A stretch of DNA of 64,000 nt from positions 1,461,790-1,525,789 of the forward strand of contig SIJG01000002.1 of the NCBI GenBank assembly GCA_023374025.1, read 5' to 3'. Positions within the stretch are counted from its first letter, which is position 1; the number at the start of each line of letters is the position of its first letter. The stretch comes from Heterodera schachtii. Taxonomy: Eukaryota; Nematoda; Chromadorea; Rhabditida; Heteroderidae. Below the pieces are notes generated by a model. It worked only from the letters and a program-made list of their open reading frames with translations, had not been told where the DNA came from and did no database searches. This document shows, piece by piece, positions 24,084 through 36,400 of the stretch. A program made the translations under genes and the position numbers.

Positions 24084-25044
24084 TTTGTTTTTATTGCAAT
24101 TTCTGAATTGTGAATCTCTTCTGAATTTGTGCTGTTTTCGATGCGATTCTAATTTTGTCCGTTTGGAACGAGTTCTGTCCCACTAAACAAAAAAAGGAGC
24201 GGGTAAAGCGCTCTCGGCCAATTTCATTGCTCGGGTGGCCGCCCAAAAGCTTTTCCCTCATCGACCTTTTTTTATTTGTTTCTCAATTTCATTACAGCTT
24301 TAGCTTCATTTCCCTCTTTTTAAATTCATTTCCTTCTTTTTTCTTTTGGCACATGCATTTCGTCCGAACTCCTCGTATATTCCATGTTATAAAATGGGTA
24401 AAACATTTGCTTTTTCGGGATTCTCGAGTCTTTAAGGTTCCTTTAGTCGAATTACCCTAACATACATACAGTAATTGGAAGACCTGGAATTAATCCGGTG
24501 AACTCTGTTGTTTGGTTGCCTGATGGCATCTCAACTCGGTCTTTTTTGCCATTTTTAGGGGTGGGGGGTTTCCACCTCAAAATCCCAACTTTTCTCACTC
24601 CGACAAACCCCAAATTTCAGACTTTTAGGGTTCGACAAATATTCGCGAATGCATTTAATCATTAAGTTTTATCTTCTTCTTTTTTTAAATTTCTATTGAA
24701 TAAACTCGCGGATGGACATTTTTCTGGCGACGATGGCACAAAAAACGAGCCCCCGAAAAAGGGATGCACCGCCGCCACACGCCCAAAAAGCGAAAGGAAA
24801 CCAATTTTTGGGAATGTCCGCTCCCCCGAGGGCATTCGCTCTTTTACATATTTATTTCCGGCTGAATGCCCCCGGGGCTAAAACACAGCCAATAAATAAA
24901 ACATTCGTCGAATTCGCTGAAACAATGCTTTTTAATGGACAGAAAACGAAAAATGCACGAAAATTCATTTTAATCCGTTTAAAACAAATTTAAAATACAT
25001 TTAAACAAAATTTTAATTGAAAATAAATTGTTTAAACCGTCAAA
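24084..25044. other. Intergenic region, no gene seen
   Basis: The sequence between the phosphatase stop and the calcyphosin-like start is A/T-rich with scattered short frames that lack splice context. I see no RNA gene or element. Confidence 0.45.
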
Positions 25045-26254
25045 ATGCCCTCCGGCAATGCCCTCGTCAACTCTTCCGCCTGTTTTCAGCCCGTTTCACG
25101 TAAGGCGAAACAAAACAAAAACAATGTCAAAATAGCCGGAACCTATACAATTATTGAAAATTTTAAAGAATTGTCCATTCTGAACATTGTGCCGTCCGCG
25201 GAAATATTAAGTGAAGAAATGTTGCGCCAAAAAGCGGCCAAAGAAGCGGTGAGAAAAAGCAAATCAAAAAAGAAAAGTGGAAAATAAGATATTATTTTAA
25301 TAAAATTAATTATTTTAAAAATATTAAATAAATTTATAAAAAAAAATATAAAAATTTTACAAATAAAAAAATAAATAATTTATAAATAATTGCGCCAGGA
25401 TCGCTGTGAAGATCCGTTGGTGCGTCTTCAGCTCAAATGTTTGGCCGTTGGATTTGCCATCGGGAAAAAGCTTGTCCGGTAAATTCCCAATTTTATTACC
25501 TAATTAATATTTTTTCAAATTTAAGCCATTTCCTTTCCAAAAATGCCACGATGGATTGTGCCCAATTTGTCCAAACCCTTCGCTCATTCCCTTCTCTTTC
25601 CCTCTCCGAAAGTGAAGCGAAAGAAATTTTCGACCGTTTGTCCGTTCGTCTTGGCACTTCTTCAGTTGCTGCTGGTGTTCTGTCGGTTGACAAAATGGTG
25701 GAGGAATTTACGGTGAATTTTGTGGCCCGGGCGACGACCCCCGGGGGCGGGGGGCTTTTCCGTGCCGCTAAAAGTGCCATGCTCGGAAAGGTTTTTATAA
25801 ATTTATTTAAGCCCCCTCTGAAATCACAACGGAGAGAATTGGTGGAGGAAGTGTTCCGGAAAATGGACCCCAATGATACGGTAAGTACTGTGCTGATTGT
25901 GTGTGCTCTTGAGCGAAAACTTGCCGAGACTCTGGTGTATTAAAACCAACTCTAGTGCATCATTTTCCCCATTCCATGGCACTCAAAATGCCAAAGTTTT
26001 ATCCCCTCTCGCCGAAGGGTTCCGTCCCTTTGTCGGCACTTTGCGCTCGCTTTGACCACCGTCGACAGCCCCAATTTGAGTCGGGGAAGAAGTCGCGCGA
26101 GGAGCTGCTTGCTTCCTTTTTGGACACTTTCGAGCCCGACCCGGACGGCCAAGTGTTGGCCATTGAGTTTTTGGCATTTTACGCGGCAAAAAGTGCGGCC
26201 GTACAAAATGACATTCACTTCGATTGGATGCTGAGGAGCCAATGGAAACTTTGA
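25045..26254 (+). CDS. Calcyphosin-like EF-hand protein (CAPS/CAPSL family)
   Basis: Four exons join in phase: 25045-25248, 25399-25478, 25526-25880 and 26018-26254. Alignment landmarks with calcyphosin: DPLVRLQLKCLA matches the DPxERLRLQCLA start of the vertebrate proteins, KPPLKSQRRELVEEVFRKMD matches RPPMSxARxEVIxxAFxKLD, and the end WMLRSQWKL matches the family's C-terminal MMxxAWxL. Calcyphosins are four-EF-hand cytosolic Ca2+ sensors. Here the loops are degraded. The first two sites lack the Asp pattern. Site 3 (DPNDTGSVPLSA, across the exon 3/4 junction) lacks the acidic residue at position 12. Site 4 (EPDPDGQVLAIE) starts with Glu rather than Asp. Calcium binding may therefore be weak or limited to one or two sites. 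The exon 4 acceptor (CCGAAG) is weak but fits both the phase and the alignment. Confidence 0.8.
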
Positions 26255-27416
26255 ATTCTTCTCGCTAAAATTGAGACAATACGACAGTATCCATTCATTC
26301 GTACTGTAATTTTACAGTGATGCCCCGGGGGAAAAATGGGACTTTAATTGATTGGCGGCATCCCTACTAATTGTTTGAATAAATCCGACTAATCGTAGGA
26401 AAATATTCATTTAATTCCTTGGAATTTGTCACTTTTTTCGGCTTCCGTTTTTGTAGGGAAAAAGTTCTTTTTTGACACTAAATGCTGTAATTAATTTGAA
26501 TGTGTTGTGTTTGTTGTATCGATGAAGGAATAAATAAAATGTAAGCACATCATCATCCAACTTTTTGGGTCAAGATGAGCGCAAAAATAAACAAACAATC
26601 GCCGGAGGCGAAGGCGCTCAAACACTCGTAAAGGAAGGCATTCGAATTTTAAATTTCAAACATTTTTGGGGCGATGTTTAGGGGAGGGGAGAATTCTGTT
26701 CAAAAGAATTTGTTTTAATGAGGATTTTAAATGGTTCATTACAAATTCCTAAAAAAAATAATTATAAAAAATCGGTGTCAAAAATGGGATTAATGCCCTA
26801 AAATTAAATTCATTTTCCAATTTAGGCAATTAGGATGTACTAATTGTTTGGACGGCAAATTCCGCGCATTTCCGTTACCTCTTTGTTGTCTCCCCCCTGA
26901 ATAAACAATTCCCCCCCCCCCCACCCCAATTTTCACTGTCCAACTCCGTCCATCCGTCGGTCCGTCCGTTTTTCCGTCTTTCTCTGAATCGTTCACCATC
27001 ATTATCCTCCAATCAGTTTTCACATTTATGCATATATATAAAAACAAAAAATTCGGCGGACCTCAAAAGCCGGATCCCAAGGAGCATTTTGCCGATGCCG
27101 TCAATTCGACGGCATAATTGCCCCTCGGGGGAAAGGCAAAGGAACGAAACGATGGACGATAATTCCATCAATATGTAATTTCGCTCATTGAAGAAAATAT
27201 ATGTGAATTAATGAGCGGATTTAGGGAATAATTTATTATATTACTTCGTAAATCGGTGTCGTTTTCCGCCTCGTTTTTGCCATTGAAATTTCGCTTTCCA
27301 AATTTTAAAATTCAAATCAGCTCTATTTTCGCTCAGAAATCAATACCATTTTGTTGAACTTTTGTCGAATCTGTCTTACATCAGTTCGATTGATCTTTTC
27401 GCACCTTTGTCCCCAA
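26255..27416. other. Intergenic region upstream of the double peroxidase
   Basis: About 1.2 kb without coding evidence. It includes a poly-C tract near 26911. AATAAATAAAATG near 26529 could be a poly-A signal of the calcyphosin-like gene. Confidence 0.45.
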
Positions 27417-30400
27417 ATGATTTGCCTTCTCTGCCGGTTCGTTTTGGTGGCCATTGTTGGCATTTTTTGCCAACATTCCTCGTCTGTTGACAACGATTGG
27501 GCCCCGCCCGTGCGAACGGAACGCACGCGCGGAATGGCGCCAGCAGACCGAGCGGCTAAGGAAATGGAATACGCACTGAACGAAGTAAGTGGGGGGGGGG
27601 GGGGGGAACGGCGAATTGGCACTTGGGGGGGGGAGACCCGGCGGAAGAGCGGCTTTCAAAAAAATGCCGAAGTGACGTGCCATACTTTTGGTGTCAAGTT
27701 CATGTGATTTTCGATGGCATCCGCAGAATAATTACCGTATTTACTGAAGGGGTTGAAAACTAGAGCCACCGGGGGCTCTATTTCAATCAACACGGTAATT
27801 CTTTTCGTTGGCGATGTCCTAACATTTCCGTCTCCAGTCCCAAATCCTATTTTTCCATTTTCCCAATCACTTTTGTGCCAAATATGGTTCGTACTAATCG
27901 CAGGTGAATCTGCTGTTCAACGGTACGGAGGAGGCGCTTCTCCAACACTTTCCGGCCCACCCCGGGGGCATTGGCATCGTCGACCCGTTGGCACAGGCGC
28001 GTGAGCTGTGGGCGGTCCACACGCGGCCCATGTGGCGAGCGCGTGAGCGCGCGTTTGGTGCAATGGCAGCGATTGGGGCAACAAAACGGCTCAAAAAGTT
28101 TTGCCAATACCGTAATTGAATCAGCGTTACCGTATAGGGCACGGATGCTTGAACAGCCGTTGGCACTTGTGCAGGCCAACCACGCCCTCGGGCATATCTG
28201 CGCGAGTGCGCACGAGCCACAGGCGAATTGCGACTCGGCACTGTCCTACCGACGCGTTGACGGCCGCTGCAACAATGTGCGCGAGTCGCAGTGGGGTGCA
28301 CAGGTGGCAAATGATAATTAATTGGTCAATTAGTTGCTAATTAACCAACATAATTGGTTATTAATTGATCATGCTCCTAATGGATTATTTTATTGCACAG
28401 TTTGCACCTTTTTCGCGCTTTTTACCGCCCAATTACGGCGATGGTTCGTTTCAATTTTAAATAATTAAAATTAATATGAAATAATAAATTAACTAATTAT
28501 TCGGCATTATAAAAAACTGAAAACCATATCAAACAAACTGATCAAGAAAATTTGTGCAAATAATTCATTGATCACCCCGACTGAACAGTCTGTCCGCCCT
28601 TCCCCCAGGCGTTTCTGAGCCGCGTCGCTCCTCCGCTCCGTCCCATTCGTCGGGCGACCGTTCCCCGCAGCTGCCCAACGCGCGACTGCTCTCTAATTTG
28701 TTGTTCCGCGAGCCGCGGGCCCAGGCGCTGGACGCAGTCGGCATCAGTGCCATCACAGCCCATTGGGCTGCACTGATCCACTCCGATCTGGCACAGATCG
28801 GCAGCACTCAAATGATGGCCTCGGGTTAGTGCCGGAGGGGGGGGGGGTAATTAGCGCAATTTAGCAATCTTTTGAAAACTCGCATTTTTCGCCCCTTTCA
28901 GAGTTTCCCCACCACACCCATCCGTTGCCCTGCTGTGCCATGGAGCAGCACTTTTTCACGCCGCCCGGCAGTGGTCGTCCGGGCCACCCCGAATGCTTTC
29001 CCATTTCCGTGTCCGGGGACGACCCACGCTTTCGCGGAACGGTCAAATTGTTCAAAAAATATAGTTTTATTGATTTAAACGATGCAATTAAGGTTAATTG
29101 TCTTGATTACTCGCGGTCGATGGTGGCCCCGCGGACAAAAAACTGCTCATTGGGCACCAGGGAACAGGCGAACCAAGTGACAGCAACAGAATGAAAAGAA
29201 AATGCAAATGGCAATCTCATTACGCTAATTAGGCTACCAGCTTCTTGGACGCCTCGTTCATTTACGGCAGCAGTTCGGACCTTTCGTATCGCCTGAGGGC
29301 ACTTCGCGACGGTTCGGCGGCATTTTGTGCCAAATTACTTTTACACCGCAGGCAAATTGATGGTGACGCGCGAAAATGGGCACAATGCGGGCGAAATGCG
29401 CCGAGAATTGCCACCAACGGTGGAGACAATTGGCACTTCTCATCAACAGACACAGCAGAAGTGCGCGAACAGAGCGCTGGGGGCATCATGCTTTGTCAGC
29501 GGAACGGGTGGCCAAATTGGGGGGGGGGGAATATTAAAAATGTGACGAAATGAAAATTGGAAAATAAAAATAATAAATAAAAATGGAAATGAATTTGAAT
29601 TGGGGCAGGAAAAACCATCCAAGTGCTTAAATGTAGTTTTTGTTCTTAATTTCTTTTTTTAATTTCTTTTCTTTTTCAGAGCAAGTCAATTTCCTGCCTT
29701 CGCTGACCTCGTTACACACTCTGTCGGTTAATTTAATAAAATAAAATAAATAATTTTATTTTAATTTAATTTGATTCAGTTTCATTCGCCAACATAATCT
29801 CGTGGCCACCCAATTGATGGTTTTTCACTTTTTAATTAGTTAAACAATTTGAAACAAATTAGTAATTGCTTCTCATTTCGGTTTCTAATAAAGAATTGGA
29901 ATTTAAATATGTACAATGCCATAATCAGGGATGCCATCGCCAAAACTCAGAAACCCGGCATTTGGGTTAAAAAAAACTTGGCACATTCCCCTTTTCAGGC
30001 AAAATTTGGCATCATTTAGTTGATTTATTATTCTATTTTAATTTTTTAAATTCTTTATTTTTTTTTAATTTTCAATAACATAAGGCACTGAACCCAAGCT
30101 GGTCCGATGAACAACTCTTTCAGACAACGCGACAAATTGTGGTCGCGCAGTTGCAACACATCAGTAATTCATTTAATTAAATAATTATATTTAATTTTTT
30201 TAATTAATTTTATAAATATGTCAACATTTTATTGTCCGCTTTTAGCTTATGAGGAATGGCTTCCGCTTGTGTTGGGCCGGGAACGATGGCTTCGAAGCGG
30301 ACTCAGCCAAGAGAAAGGCCAACAAAAGGGTGGACGGGGAGAGGGTAATTAAAAATTAATTAATTAAAAAAATAATTTTGAATTCATTGCTTTCTGCTGG

Positions 30401-33400
30401 TGCCAATAAGAGACTCTCTTAAATTGGGCATCAAAGAAATTTAAAAATGATTTCTGCCAAAGAGCAGAGAAGAATTAAAAAGTACCGAGTGCCGTAATCA
30501 GTAATTTTGCCATTTAATTGAATGAATATTATTGCAATTTGGCACCGGCAAATGGCTGAGTATTAAATAAAACCCGCTGTTAATCCACTTTATCTCCCCA
30601 AGCATTTCCACTTGGTATGCAAAATTCAATCCTTCCAAAAAAGTATGGGCGAGGGAGAGATAATTTGAGAAAATTGAAATAATTAAAAGAAAATAATTAA
30701 CTCTCCGAAGCCCCTTTCAACAGATGCCGACAATGACTACGACTTGAATTTGGACGGCACCACACTGAACGAATTTGCAGCAGCGGTCGGCCTTTTTTAC
30801 TTGACAATGTTCGACGGAAAATTGGCGCACCTTTCGGCCGACGGAATTCGCTCAATGGACAGACCGTTGAGTGAATGGATGTGAGAAGAAAATGGAATTA
30901 AAATGAATAAAAATTAAATTAAATAAAAATAAATAGAAAAAACTTTAAAAAATACATTTAAGGTATGAGCCAAGTCCGCTGATGTTCAGCGAACGCATCG
31001 ACGGCATTCTCAGGTGATCGATCCGATTAATCCGTTCCCGAAAATGAGCTAGACCATTTTTATTCTGCTGGTAGCCTGATCACTTTTTGTCTTTTCTTAC
31101 TCTTGGTCTAATCACTTCACATTCATTTCCGTTTGATCAACTTTTTATTCCGATTAAACGTATTGGGATTTTCTTCTCTGATCAGCGGCCACATCATTTT
31201 TTGTTTTTTTTTCCGATCGTTTCTTTCTGTTCTGCTGATCACTTCTATACCTTGTTCAAATTTGATCATTTTTTTTTTGTATTTTTCTCTGATCATTTCC
31301 ATTTGGTCCGCTTCTGATCGCCCATTTGTGCCGAATGTTCTCCCCCTTCTGCAGATTTTTGCTCCGTCAGCCCGGTCTGATGCCCGGCCTGCACATGAGT
31401 GGCGAACTGCGCGACAAACTGTTCCGCCAGGGCGGTCCCCATGGGTTGGACTTGGCCGCACTGATCGTCCAAATGGGCCGTGACCATGGCCTGCCCGGGT
31501 ACACGCGGGTGCGCGAGGCGTGCGGCGAAATGCCGGTCAGAATTTGCTTTTTATATCCGGCACATTTGGCGTTTTGTCAAAACTTTGCTCGGCTTTTCTC
31601 TGGCATAGATTTAATTGCTTTCAATTAGCATGAAAAATATTTTTTAAATGAGATTTCAATATAATAAATTTTAATAATAAAAAAAAATTATATGAACAAA
31701 GCTGGGGCAATAAAAGCAAATGCTTTTAAGTTTATCCATATTCTTCAAATTCTAATTCTGATCAGCAGGTGAAATCCTTCGACGATTTGGCTGAAATTGT
31801 AGTGGAACCGAAGCGAATTTTGCCCATTTTGGCGCGTCATTTTCGCCGTGTTCAGGACGTGGACCTTTTCCTGTTGGGGCTGGCTGAACGGCCCCGGCGG
31901 GGCGCTTTGTTGGGCCCAACTTTCGCCTGTCTGCTGACCGCACAATTCCAAAAGGTAATTAGCCATTTTAAAATGCAAATTAAAAATGCAAATTCACGCA
32001 GACAAAGCGTGCCGACCGCTTTTGGTACGGCCATCAGATGGACCCGTGGGCATTCACTGAGCAACAATTGGCCGAACTCGGCAGAACCACATTGGCACAG
32101 CTGATCTGTGCCAACAGTGAAGTGGCATTTTGGAAAGTGATGCAAGTAATCCCCTTTCATTTAAGGTCAGAGAGGTGCAACCGCGTGCTTTTGAACTGCC
32201 CGACAATTATGAGTCAGTTTCCAAATTTATTATTCATTGCTAACTTTTAAAATTTTCCATTAATTTAATCATTTTTATAGGCACTTTAAATGAGAGTTTA
32301 TAATTATTTTTTAATAATTAAACATTGTTACTAATTAATCGATGGCGAATTTTTCAAATTGCCAATGTTTGAGGCAATTAAACTGCTAATTAGGCTTTTC
32401 CCTGTCAATTAGTTTCATAACTTAGTGTGTTAAATTTTATTGTTCATAAATTTATTTAATTTAGCAATTTCCCCGTCCGTTGTGACAATTCTTCGCTTAT
32501 GTCGGGTCCGGATTGGCGCGCTTGGAAGGACGCCGAGTCGCACATTCAAATGCCGTTTTCAATGCGAACTGTCCGAAAAGCGATTGGTCCGAACAAAAAT
32601 TACAATAAAATTAATTTTTAATAATTTTTTAAAATATATTTTGGGGTTCACACTTTTCTTGTACAGAGCTCGGATTGGAGCGAATGTTGGAGCGACGGAA
32701 GCGCGAAACAGAAAACATTGGCAAAAGTGAGAGTATAAATTAAACGATAAAAAACAAAAGTTTAATTTTAAATTTCAAATTCAATTCCAAAGACCAGGGA
32801 ATCGTTCGGTCGGGCGACGTTTTGTTCACTTACGCCCAAATGATGCGGCCAAAGCGCGAGGCACAGCGAATTGGACGAATGGCACAAGTGCTGCTAGAGG
32901 CTACCAAACTGTTGATGGCCAAGTAAAGGGAATGGATGGAACAACAATTGATTAGCAAATTAATAATTAAAAATAACCAAAAAGTGATGGCCGTCTCTCC
33001 GCTGGTGATGGCCATGCCAACCGTGTTGACGAGGACGGCATGGAAAGTGACGGCGCGCCAGGGCCATCGCCGGTGGAAAATCAGCCGCCACTGCACCGAA
33101 TGGACGCGCAAACATTGCAAAGGGTGCTGGCCCAATTGGACATTAGCAGGTGGCCAATTAGCGGGAAATTATTTAATGAGTCATTTGCAAAGAGCAAATA
33201 CCGTACCCTGAAATTGGGCTCACGGCTTTGTTGGAATACGGTACTTTTAGGCATTCTTTAAACCTTATGCCGTTTTTCAATGATTATTTTATCCTTTTTG
33301 TGTAGTATTCTCGGCAACATTGAGCCTTTCGTCAACTCAGTTGAGCACAGCGGCACCGTCGAGGAGTGTTTGCCGCGGGACCAGCCATGTGACCACACCA

Positions 33401-36400
33401 CACCGTACAGGTTAAAGCCCGGGAATTTCAAATTTGCGGATCTCGCTGCGGGATTAGAACTCTTTTTTTGCGAGACGGGATTCTATGGAATTAATCCAGC
33501 AAAATCATCCAATCTTGCAAATTCCCAAAAAATACGGGATTGCGGATTGGGATTCCGCAAATTCCCGCGCCGGGCGCTAGTACAGATGGCCAAACCCGCT
33601 CACTCACACTCATTAAACTCTCTCTGGGCAATAAATAATTAATCATTGATTGCTTAAATTAATTGACTGACCAGAGTTTTGGGTGCTCGGAAATGCCTTT
33701 TTATTCGTCAAAATTGTGGGTTAATTGAGTAATTGCTCATAAAATGTGATCACTTTTATTAGCCAGCAATTGATTTCTTTTGATCAATGCCTATTTTTCG
33801 ATTTTATTCCCATAAAAATTTTGCCCAAATTTTGCCAATTTTACTCCAAATGGCGATTAAACAATTTGTGCCAACAGGACTCCGAACGGTTGGTGCAACA
33901 ATTTGCGCTTCCCCCACTACGGCAGTTCGTTCAGTCCGCTCAGACATTTGTTGCCGCCAGTTTATGAGGACGGTACGTGCGCGAAAGCTTACGTTTATTT
34001 TTGTAATAAAGTAATTAAAATTTAAAACATTTTTTCTTTTTTGGTTGATAATTGTTTAATATTTATCTTTTGCGATTAATTTTAATTTATTCATTTGTTT
34101 ATATTTAATTTAATTATTTTTAAAATGTTTCAAATAATTTGCCTTCATTTTTTAAGTTCCATTTTAAATATTTTTAAATCCTTTTTTAAATACTCTAATT
34201 TTGATTTATAAAAGGTGTCGACGCGCCCCGTTCTCGTGCCAAAAGCGGTCGCCTTTTGCCGTCCGCTCGTATCATCTCCAATGCCATCCACATTGATCAG
34301 GTAATCGCTAAAATGATCAGCTCAGAGAATTGTGCTTTCATCACTTGAAACCAATTAAAAAGTGCCATTGAATTAGATTAAATACCAATCAAAATAATAA
34401 TATATATACAATGTAGCCTAATGAGATTAATTAGCGATTGGTTCGTTTAATCGTCACAGAATGAATATTCAATTAATTAATTGTGCAATAGAACAACAAT
34501 ATTTTCAGCCTTTTGAACACAGCAAATTCACTCACATGGTCATGCAGGTGGTGGCAAAAGCCAGAAAAATAATGCCAAAATTTACAAAAAAAAAAATTTG
34601 TCTTGAAGTTCGGCCAAATTCTGGACCATGAATTGACCCATTCACCGGTTGAACGAGGTAAGCATTGAGAAGCGGGGAGAATCCCCCGCGCAGTTTTACG
34701 GGGTTTGTCCCCGCGCTTGGCAGGTCCCAACGACGAGGTGCTGAACTGTACGCGTTGCGACTCGCCCCAAACGCTCTCCGAGCATTGCATGCCGTTGCCG
34801 GTGCCGGAGGGGGACCCATTCTTTCCAAAGTGCAAAAACAAATTTAAAAAACTAAAATTACATTTTTCTTAAATGGCACAGATTTGATCACAACGGTGAG
34901 CCGCGCTGCCTTCCGTTCGCGCGTTCGGTCCTCGGCCAATTGACCCTTGGCTACCGTAACCAGCTCAACCAGGTCCCCGCCCCCGCCACAGTTTCCCCGC
35001 CCGGAGTACCGTAACCAGGGGCATAGCACCTCAGAGACCGTTCCTTGTGATGTCAATCCCTTGTCAATTTCCCCATTTTTCACCACAACTCTTCCAGTTG
35101 ACTTCGTTCATCGACGGGTCCGCCATTTACGGCTCCACCCAATGCGAAGCGGCCGCCCTCCGAGCATTTGAAGGCGGTCGGCTGAACACGACCAATTTGG
35201 GCTCAGTGAACACGTTCGTTTTGAGTTGTCTTTTGTTTCTTGCATATTCACGTGCCACTATTTTCCAGCGAGGCACTGCCCCAGGGGGACCAAGAACAGG
35301 ACTGCAGGGGAAAGGTCGGTAAGGGGGTGAGGGATTTGGAATAGTTTAAAAAATTCGACATTGTATTTTAAATCGGCTGACTAAGTTTAAAGTAGGGTTT
35401 CCCCCGACCCAGCCCCGAAGCGGCGAATCTCGACTTTTTAAGAAAATTTACTCCCGACCAAGGGGTTGCTCCCCGACATTTTTTAAATTTCTCCAGCCAC
35501 CCTTGAAACAAATTTGTCGTGGCATTTCCTCCCCGATCCTTGCTTTTTCTCTCCCCGAAGGTCGGGGAGCAACCCCTCCTAGTTCAACGGATGCCAAGAA
35601 TTGTTTCAGCCCCTTTTCCCGTGCTTTTTGGCCGGCGATGAGCGCAATTCGCACCAGCCCGGCCTTACCAGCATGCACAATGTGTTCCTCCGGGAACACA
35701 ACCGAATCGCGCGACAATTGCAGGTTAATTAATGCACACAAAATAAGAGACAAGAGAGTACGGTATATACCGTATCCACCTCCATTAAACACAGAAGATG
35801 AACTCGGCATGGAATGACGAGAAGCTGTACCAAGAGACGAGGCGCATCATCGGCGCCATCTTCCAGCACATTGTCTTCCGCGAGTATCTGCCCAAGCTGA
35901 TCGGCCAACGCGAAGGTCTGTAAATTATTGTATTGTAAAATGTATACTATATTATATTGATTATACCGTAGTTTCCAACCCCTAAAAATTGTACTAAGGC
36001 TTAATTGGCCAATTAAACCGCTTAAGCCGTTCAGTTGATCGGCACGACTTAGCCCCGCTAAGTGCCGGCTATTTTGCCCGCTATGATCCGACTTGCGACG
36101 CGTCCATTTCCCATCCGTTTGCCACCGCTGTAATGTTCAGAAAATGCCAAATTTGACTGCTCCAAAATCATTCCGAAGGCATTTCGCTTCGGGCACACTC
36201 TGATCAGACAAATGTTCCCCCGACTGAATCCGTCCAATTTCGCCAATTTCACTGATCCGGTGGATTTGGTGGAGCACTTCAACAACATGGAATCGGTGTA
36301 CGATCAGAGAAGGGGTCTGCATAAAGTCGAGACTATTCGAGAATGGGCCTAAGTGTTGGTTTGGCAGGTGGCATCGACACCATTCTGATGGGTTTGTTGG

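Noticed and set aside
24696..24993. Two overlapping plus-strand frames before the calcyphosin-like gene
   Set aside because: They are short, mutually overlapping and Lys-rich, with no acceptor or donor joining them to the gene at 25045.
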